DNA of 32,962 bases from an uncultured bacterium (lineage in GTDB: Bacteria > Acidobacteriota > Thermoanaerobaculia > Multivoradales > J023). Numbering within the stretch: the stretch's first letter is position 1; each line of letters begins with the position of its first letter. Below, one piece after another: positions 12,301-21,300 of the stretch. The notes beneath the pieces were generated by a model. That model ran no database searches. It had not been told where the DNA came from and was given only the letters and a program-made list of their open reading frames with translations. The stretch covers positions 1-32,962 of the forward strand of contig CALFAM010000183.1 of assembly GCA_937948815.1 (NCBI GenBank). The letters are read 5' to 3'. The position numbers and the translations under genes are program-made.

Positions 12301-15300
12301 ATCGGGCTGAGTGAAGAAGCTCACCACGTCGTCGCGCTCGGCCTCGGACGTGCCGGCGAGGGTGGCGCCGCCGAGATCCATCAGGCTCTCGGCACGCGCG
12401 ATTCCCCCCGCCCAATCGGCTGCTTTGGCCGCGTAGTGGAGCACGATCTTGCGCTCGCCTGGTGCCAAGCGCAAGACGTAGCGGAAGGTGACGTCGTCGT
12501 TGCCTGGGGCCGTGGTGCTGACGCTGGCAACGCGCTGAATGGCGTTGGGACCCGCGAACGCATGAACGACGGCTGGGTCGCCTGTGCCGTTCGAGTTGTC
12601 GTCGGTCACCAACCAGCGATCACCGATGCCGAGCAGCGGGTCACCCGAGGAGGTGGCCACGACGATCGTCGCGCCCTCGGAGTCGAGATCGGAGGTGAGG
12701 GATAAATCAACGTCTTGAGTCGTGACGCCATTGTTCTCGACGATCTCGAGGAAGCGCACGAATGCATCGTCGGTGGGAACGAAGACTTTGCGGGTGACCG
12801 CGATGTCGCCGAATGTCGCAGGTCCGACCACGTACTCGCGCATCATGTCCTCCGTGCGGACATCGAAGAAGCGCGGGAAGGAGTCGCCATTGACGCGCAG
12901 CTCCAGGCCGGAGTCAAAGGCCGGGGACGCACTGATCCGGGTGAGCATCCCCTCGCGTTCGATGCGCCAGCCGAAGCCGTCGCCATCGACCAGCTCGACG
13001 GGCAAGGGTTTGAGGTCGTCGGTCGGATCCAGCGGATCGGTACCGCCATCGACCTCGTCACCGTCGCCGATGCCACCGCCGTCCGTGTCCAAGACCAGCG
13101 GATCGGTGTTGTGGGTGGCCAGCTCGTCGAAGTCGCTGAGACCGTCGGCGTCACTGTCTGGGTCGTTCGGGTTGGTGCCGAAGGTGAGGACTTCCTGGCC
13201 GTCGTTGAGCAGGTCGTCGTCGCTGTCACTGTCCGTGGGATCGGTTCCGGCAGCTTCTTCGGCCGCGTTGGACAGGCCGTCGGCATCGGGGTCGAGCGGA
13301 CCATCGGCCGGATCGAGCGGATCAAAGCCGAAACGCACCTCGAAGCCGTCGCTCATGCCGTCATCGTCAGAGTCGGCATTGAGCGGATCCGTGCCGTGGA
13401 TTGTCTCTTCGTCCTCGTCGGACAGGCCATCGCGATCGGCATCCGGGAAGGCGAAGAGATTGCGCACGTCCTCCTGCTCCGCGCGTTCGAGCCCATCGAG
13501 GGCGCGACCGCGCAGATGGTGGAGATCTTCGGCCAGGGCCTGTGCCGCCGCAGCATCGGCACGCTGGGCCGCGAAGTGGAGGAGGGCGACGCGACGGTTG
13601 GCTGGCACCGTGATGCGGTACCGCACCGTCAGGCGGCCGGAGGTGGAGAGCGCCGCGAGGGCCGGGCGCAGCTCGGCGAACGGGCCGCCGTAGACCCAGG
13701 CTGCGGCTGGGAAGCTGGCGCCGGCCCCGTCAGCAAGGACGACCCACTCATCCGTGCGATCGACTGCCTGATCGCCGCTCGAGCTCGCCGGCACGATGGT
13801 CTGGCTGCCCGCGCGAAGGTCCGTCACGATGTTGACATCGACCGTGATCGGGCTGGTGGTCGGATTCTCGAAGAGGTCGAGGAAACGGGCGAACGCTTCG
13901 TCTTCGGGCACGAAGATCTTGCGTGTGATCAGCAACCCTGAACGCTGCCAGGGACCGATTGCCAGCTCGCGACCGCCATCTTCCTCGCGGGCTTCGGGGA
14001 AGCTGCCGAAGGTGGTGTTGACGAGCTGCAGCCGCAGGCCGCTCGAGAAGGCTCCGTTGGCCGGACTGACAATGCGTCCGTTGGTCTGCACCGGCCAGGG
14101 GAAGGCGAGCCCGTCGATCAGGGTAGCGGGCAGGGCCTGGTTGACGTCGTCGTCGGGATCGGTCGGATCCGTGCCGTCCTCGTTGACCTCCTCGCCGTCG
14201 GAGCGGCCACCGCCATCGGTGTCCGTGAGGGTGGGATCGGAGCCGTGGACGTTGACCTCGTCACCGTCGCTCAGTCCGTCGCCATCGGTGTCGGCCACGA
14301 AGGGATCGCTGCCCGCGACCGACTCGGCCAGGTTGTCGAGGCCGTCGCCGTCCGGGTCGAGGGCGGCATCGGACGGATCCAAGGGGTCGAGACCATTGGC
14401 GGCTTCAAAGGCGTCGCCAATGCCGTCGCCGTCGGAGTCGGGGTTGTTCGGGTCGGAGCCGATGTCATTGACTTCTTCGCCGTCGGACAGGCCGTCACCA
14501 TCCGAATCGGGGTTGGCCGGATCCGTGCCGAGCGCGATCTCGTTCTCGTCCGAGAGGCCGTCGCCATCGCTGTCGAGCTGGAAGACGACGGCATTGGAGA
14601 CCACGCCATCGGCGGTGACCGTGACCGGACCGGTGGTGAATCCGGCCGGCACGGTGACCATCAGCTGAGACTTGTCCCCACTGTCAGCCGGCACGACCAG
14701 GCCGTTCACCGACACGGTATTGCCCGCGGGCTGCGGATCGAAGAAGCGACCGACGAGCCGCACCGTATCGCCTGGTACGCCACCGCCCGGCTCGATGCGC
14801 AGAAGCTGGGGTGCATTGTCCGAAGGCAGGATGGTGACCTGCACACCGTCGCTGGTGACGGCGTTGTCTCCGAAGTCCGTGGCGGTGGCGGTGACCGTGA
14901 AGTCGGTCGATGCGGTGAGGGCCGGGATCGCCAGTGAGGTCAGGAAGGCAGCCTCGTCGTCCGTGCGCTCGATGTCGATCGCACCGTCCGTGGACACTGC
15001 CCGGAAGCGCACGTCGCGGACCGCCACGTCGTCGGTGGCCTCGGCCTCGACGCTCAGCAGGTCGAGACCGAAGAGCAGCACCCGCGGCAGCACCTCGACC
15101 AGCATGGCCGGATCCATGACCGGTGTGAAGGCGCCTCCGGTGTCCATGGCGATGCGCTCGAGGTTGGCGGTACCCGAGCCCGCGCCGATCGCGAAGGTGG
15201 TGACCGCGACACCGGCGTCGAAGGCGCGCGCGACCTGGTCGGTGGGGAATGCGGCTTGCCCGTCCGAAAGCAGCACCATGACCGGCGTGGCGTCGCGCCG

Positions 15301-18300
15301 CGCAGTGATGCCGAGCAGCTCGTCGCTGGCCCGTGCCATGGCGGGCGTGAAGTTGGTGCCGCCACCCGGTCCTGGCATGGCGTCGAGCGCGGCCTCGACC
15401 GCTGCGAAGTCGTCGCTCAGCGGCAAGCGCAGGCTGGCGCTCGAGGCGAAGCGTACGACTGCGACTCGGGTGGTGGCGGGCGACAGGGATTGGACCACGG
15501 CCTTGGCGGCGAAGATTTCTGCCTCGAAGACGGTGTCGTCGTTGCCGTCACCATCGAAGTCGGCGCCGGCGCTGGCCGAAGTCGAACCCGAGCCGTCGAT
15601 CACCAGCACCACGTCACTGGGGCCGATCGAAGCGATGGCACCGTCTGCAGGCGCCAGGAGCGAGACGGTCGGCGGTACCAGGTCATCCCGGCGGACGATG
15701 GTGCGCTCGTCCCGTGCGGTTTGGCCGACCGAGTCGGTCGCAACTGCTTCCAGCACCACCGGCGTCAGGTCGTCACCGCTGGGCAAGCGCAGTGTCGTAT
15801 CGAACGGCGGGCTTTCGAGGTTGGCGATCTCGGTGCCGTCGGCCAAGAGCTGTACAGAGGCGAGACCGACGTCGTCCGTCGCGTCGGCGCGTACGGTGAT
15901 CGATGTCCCTTCGACGAATTCCTGGCCATCGCCCGGCGCCAACAGGCTGACCGAGGGTGGCATGTCCTCGACCACCTGCAGCGACACCTCCGAGGTCTCC
16001 GCAGTCTGGCCGATGTTGTCGCGCGCCAGCAGCTTGATGCGCATCGGGTTCTCGGCCAGCTCGGCCGGCGTCGGAATCTCGATGTCGAAGCGGAAGGGGA
16101 AGTTGCCCCGGCTGGAGGTTCGGACATCGTTGATGAAGAGATCGACCTCGACGTCGATATCGTCGTTGGCCTGGGCGACGAAGCGCACCACGTCACCGCT
16201 GATCACGGTCGTTCCGGAGAGCGGACCCTGGCTGATCGAGATGGTCGGTGGCGCGTCGTCGAGGACGGTGACCGTGACCACGTCCGTTTCCAGGTTGCCG
16301 GCACGGTCGTAGCCGGTGACCAACAGCTGCAGCGGCGTGGGCCCGGCGTCGGCAAAGCCAGCAGGGATGTCGAAGGTGGCGCGGAAGGGCGATTCCGTGT
16401 CGGTGGCGAAGAGCTCGCCCTCGGCGCGGAACTCGACGCGATCGATGCCGACCCCATCATTCGCCGATACCCGTACCTCGACCGAGGTGCCCTCAGTGGC
16501 GTTGATGCCGGGGCCCGGTGAGGTCAGGGTCACCATCGGCAGCAGGCTGTCCTCGATGATCGTGATGGCGCGTTCCGGGGTCGCCACCACGTGACCGGCA
16601 CTGTCGATGGCACGTGCATGCACCATCACCTGGCTGCCGGCCGGCGCCTGGAGCACGGGCGAGCGGGTGTAGGGCACGTTGGTGTCCGTGGCCACCACCA
16701 CGCCATCGGCCAGGAATTCGACCCGCGCGACACGGAAGTCGTCCGTCGCGGTCGCCGAGATCGGGATGGCGCTGCCTTCCGGGAATTGAGCGCCCGCGGT
16801 CGGCACCTGGAGATCGATGACCGGGGGATTGTCGAAGCCGAGCTGAATGGCCACGGATTCATTGCCGAGCGCTGCGATGAAGCCGTTGGCCTCGGCGGTG
16901 ATCGCGGCATTGCCCGGATGGGTGACCCGCACCGTGAAGCCGCCTTCGAAGACGTCCGGCATGACGATGCGGCCATTTGCGTCCGTCGTGCCCTGGGCGA
17001 TCAGGCCGTTGCCCGTGAGGTCCATGCGTACCGCGACCGGCGCGCCTGCCACGGGCTGCCCCGCACCCGCTGTGCCGTCTTCGAAGACGACATCGAGGGT
17101 CACGGTGCCCGTGCCGAAGAGCACGAAGTCTTCTTCCAGCAGGACGCCGTCGGCGATCGTGATCTCACGCTGGCGCCAGAAGCCGGTGAAGGGGTCGCGC
17201 ACCCGCAGGGTGTAGTCGCCCACGGGTACGTCCAGCAGGCGGAAGAAGCCGCCGGTGTCGGTGCGCATCGAGCGTCGGAAGCTGCCCTGGCGCAACTCCA
17301 CCCGGGTATTCGAAACCACGAAGTTGGTCGGTTCGCGCACCTGACCTTCGACGCCGCCGGTCGGCGTGAGGAAGACATCGGCGTTGACTGTCAGGCCGCC
17401 CTCGGGCACCAGTGCGGACGCCGCGCCGACGATCGGCGAGCCTTGTGGATGGGGTACTCGGGCGACCAGCGAGTAGACCTCCGGCGGCAGACCGGCGAAG
17501 GAGAACATGCCGGAGGTCGGAATGCCCTGCTGCAGGTTGATCAGCATTTCCACGGCGCGTAGCGTGATCGTGCCGAAGCTCGCGACATTGCCGCTGGTGG
17601 CGAAGCGAACCTCGCCTTCGACGGTCGACGTGTCCGTGAAGATGATGTCCTGAATGGACCGTGGGTCATTGGCCACGAAATCGCCGGAGTACGAAGGCGA
17701 CACGATGCGCGTGATCCGATTGGTTGCTTCGACCGAGTAGGCCTCGCGCGGCACGACGACGCGCTCTCCGTCCGACTCCGGCGTCGAGGTCACGCGGTAG
17801 AAGCCGCTGCCGTTGGCTCGGCGCTTGACCAGCCGGCCCCAGATCGGATTGTCGCTGCGGAAGCGCACATCGGCACCCGGGACCACGGTCTCGCCGTCAC
17901 CCTCGAGTACCGTGCCTTCGGCGATGCCGTCGAGCGGGGCGAGGGCATTGAGGGTGCTGATGCCGCCCGCCGGTACCGCGAAGTTGACGATCGTCGCGAG
18001 CTCTTCCGGGCTGAGGGCTTCGAGGGCCTCCGGTGGTAGCTGCTCCAGACGTTCGGCCGACGCGATGGTGCCGAGGGGGCCGGTCTGCTGGATACCGAAG
18101 TGCATCAAGGTCACGGCGGCCCCGGGGGCGACTTCGATGTCGCGCCAGACCGTACGGAGCTGCGAGAAGTTGTCCTCGAAGTCGAGATCGTACGAGGCTT
18201 CGGTCGCTTGAACCGCCCCGCCTTCGCCGTGCCAAAGGTGGCCGACGGCGGGGTAGAGGGCGTCGAAGGTCGGCCGGTTGGTCAGGTCGACGTCGAGCGC

Positions 18301-21300
18301 GACCCAGCGGTCCGGGTCGCTGGTGCCCGCGTCGTCGCCGACCGCCAGGATCGTGTCGCCGCTCGACGTCTGAACGATCATCGGCGGGTCGTTCACCGAC
18401 TCACCGTTCTCGAAACCGAACAGGAAGCGGAAGTAGGAATCGACCGCCACATCGACGGTGATCGGGTCCTGAGTCGGGTTCTGCAAGATCTCGAGATAGC
18501 GGATGAAGTAGCCGTCCGGATGCATGTAGGCCTTGCGCCCGACTTCGAGACCGGAGGAATGCTGCATGCCTTCGAGCACGACTTCCTGGTCGTCGTCTTC
18601 CAACGCGGAGGTTTCCGCCTCGAGCGGCTCGAAGACGCCACCCTGGCCGACCGACACCCGGAACCCACCCCGGCGATCCTCGTCGTCGCCTCGGAAGACA
18701 CCCAGCTCACCCTGCAGTACGTTGCCGTTCGGATATTGAACCGGATAGTCGTAGTTGTTGGCGTCGTGGAAGAAGGCGAGGATCTGATCGCCTTCCATCT
18801 GCACGTCGACGGTGATCTCCTGGTCCTGGAACTCGAGCAGATTCTCCGGATCTTCGTTGCGGCCCATGAAAGCCCGCTGGCTGTCATTGGCGTCGACGCG
18901 AATGGTGCCGATGCCGACGATCGTCGCGCGGTAGCGCCCGTTGACATCGGTGCGCACGGAGCGAGAAGGGAAGCCGGGTTGCGAGGTCCGCACCGAGACA
19001 CCGACGCCAGCCCGGGTCGGCTCTCCGTTGGGGTCGAAGACCTGACCCACCACGGTGCCCGTGGGAATCAGGATCAGATCGCGCCGCACCACCTCGTTGT
19101 GGAAGGTGATCTCGATGTCATTCTCGCGGGCCAACGTCGTGTTGAGGGGACCCACTGCCCGCAGGCTGAAGGGATTGCCCCGCACCTTGGCATAGCGGAA
19201 GACGAAGTTGCCGTCCGCGTCGCTGTTGATACGGCGACTGTCGCCGCGGCCGCTCAGGCGGACCTGCATGCCGGGGACCGGCGTCACACCATCGGAATCG
19301 AAGACGGTACCGATGATGGTGCCGGCGGGCTCCAGGAAGACCGTGACTTCGAGGGTCTCGCCGAGCAAGAGCTGTGAGCCGATTTTGCCTTTGAGGCCGC
19401 CCATTGCCGATGTGGCATTGACTTCCAGGCTGCCGATCGGGAAGTCGGTGAAGCTCACCCGCCCGTTTTCGTCCGCCGTGCCGCTGCGGCCACCGCCGCA
19501 CGGTCCGAAGCCAGTCATCGAGACGCTCGCGCCCGGTGCCAGGTTGCCGTCGTCGAAGCGCACGGTGACCGTGACGGCGCCCAGGCCGCGCATGAAGGCA
19601 TCGACCTCTTCGACTTCGTCGGGTACGTCGAGAATCGCCGCCCGCTCACCAAAGCCGCAATCGTCGTTCTGCGGGTGCCAGGTGCGGATGCTGTAGCCGT
19701 TGAGCGGCAGGCCGTTGAACGCGTAGTTGCCGAGCCCGTTGGCGGTGGTCACGGGGCCGCTGAGGGAGCCGAAGGGGATCGCCATCACCCGCGCCTGGGG
19801 CACGACGGTGGCGCCGTTCTGCTCGAAGATCGTGCCGATGATCGAGGCGGTTTCGCCGACGATGATGGTCACGAAATCGTCATCGCCCTCGCGGATGATC
19901 TCGCCGAAGGCAATGCCGCCGAGCCCGTTCTCCGGATTCGAAGCGGACGCCACGAAGCGGCCGACGAAGACGCCAGGGATGGAGAAGGTTCCGTCCGCGG
20001 CCGTGGTGGCGCCCAAGGTCTGGCCGAAGATGCCGCGGCTCGAGACCGACACCGGCGCGCCCGCCACCGCTTGTCCGATGACGTTCCGGACGATGCCGTT
20101 CACCGTGCCGCGTCCCAGATAGATGATGTCGGCCTCGATGATCTCCGAGGTTTCGACCAGCGCCACCCGGGTCCGTCCGCGATCCCCCTGGGCATTGCTG
20201 GTGTCGATGGTGTAGGGCCCGAGGGGCACGAAGTCGAAGAGATACTCGCCGTTTGCGTCGGTCTTCATCTCCTCGACGGGAAGCCCTGCGGCGAGCAGAC
20301 CACGCCGCAGCGCGACATCGGCGTTCGGGCCTTCGGGAGTCACGGCGTCACGCCGAATCAGCCGTCCGGTCAACGTGCCCGAAGCCGAGAGCATCACGTC
20401 GACCGTGGTCTCTTCCTCGGTCAGCATGGTGACCTCGACACGACCGCGCAGGCCGGTGCGCGGATCAATCGCTTCGACTGCGAACTCGCCCATCGGCAGC
20501 CGATCGAGCTCGTAGACGCCCGTGGCATCGGCATTGGTGTTGCGCAGCTCGTTGACACCTCGGATGGTCACTCGGGCATCGGGTACGGGCAGGCCATCTG
20601 GATCGAGCACACGGCCGACCAAGCGTCCGTTGACCTCGCCGACCACGATGGTGCCGGCATCGGTGTCACCGTCCACGATCGGCATCAGCGGCGGCGTGGC
20701 GCCGTCGTAGACCTTGCCCTCCATGATGAAGCGGGCGAAGAGAACCAGGTCACCCTGATCCGCGGGCACGGCCGGCAGGCTGAACGAGCCGTCCGGATCC
20801 GCGGTGGCGACCAGGCGCCCGAACGCGACCACGGAAGCGCCCGCCGCGGCCACGCCTTCGGCCGTGTTGATCTGGCCGACGACCTGCGTCGTGGGATTGG
20901 GAACCAACGGGTCGAGTCCGAGATCGACCTCGATGCCGTCGAGGATGCCGTCCAGATCGGTATCCGCCTCGAGCGCGTTGGTGCCGAGACCGATCTCGAT
21001 GCCGTCGCGCAGGCCATCGTCGTCGGTGTCGGGATCCGCAGGGAGCAGGCCCAGGTCGATCTCTTGGCCATCGAGCAGACCATCGGCATCGGTGTCGTCA
21101 GAGAAGGGATCGGTCCCTTGCTGGAACTCCTCGACGTTCGAGAAGCCATCGCCGTCCGGATCCTCGAGTGCGTCCGTGGGATTGTCCGGGTCGAAGCCCT
21201 TGGCGACCTCGTACTCATCGGTCATGCCGTCTTCGTCGGCGTCGTTGGGGATCGGCAGATCGATCTCGATGCCGCCCACCACGCCTTCGTTGCGCACGGT

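Noticed and set aside
1633..14145. Assembly duplication artefact
   Set aside because: The modules differ throughout at protein level, and each has its own length (375-384 residues), so they are not copies made by assembly error; collapse of further identical copies cannot be excluded.
1..14583. CRISPR array or non-coding tandem repeat
   Set aside because: Short GC-rich words such as those encoding D-T-D-G-D-G recur often, but they are in one coding frame, vary in sequence and spacing as protein repeats do, and have no unique spacers.
1..14583. RTX nonapeptides or dockerin repeats
   Set aside because: The loops read D-x-D-x-D-G-x-x-D-x-x-E with 'GTDP' linkers, not G-G-x-G-x-D, and they come in blocks of six rather than the paired loops with helices of dockerins.
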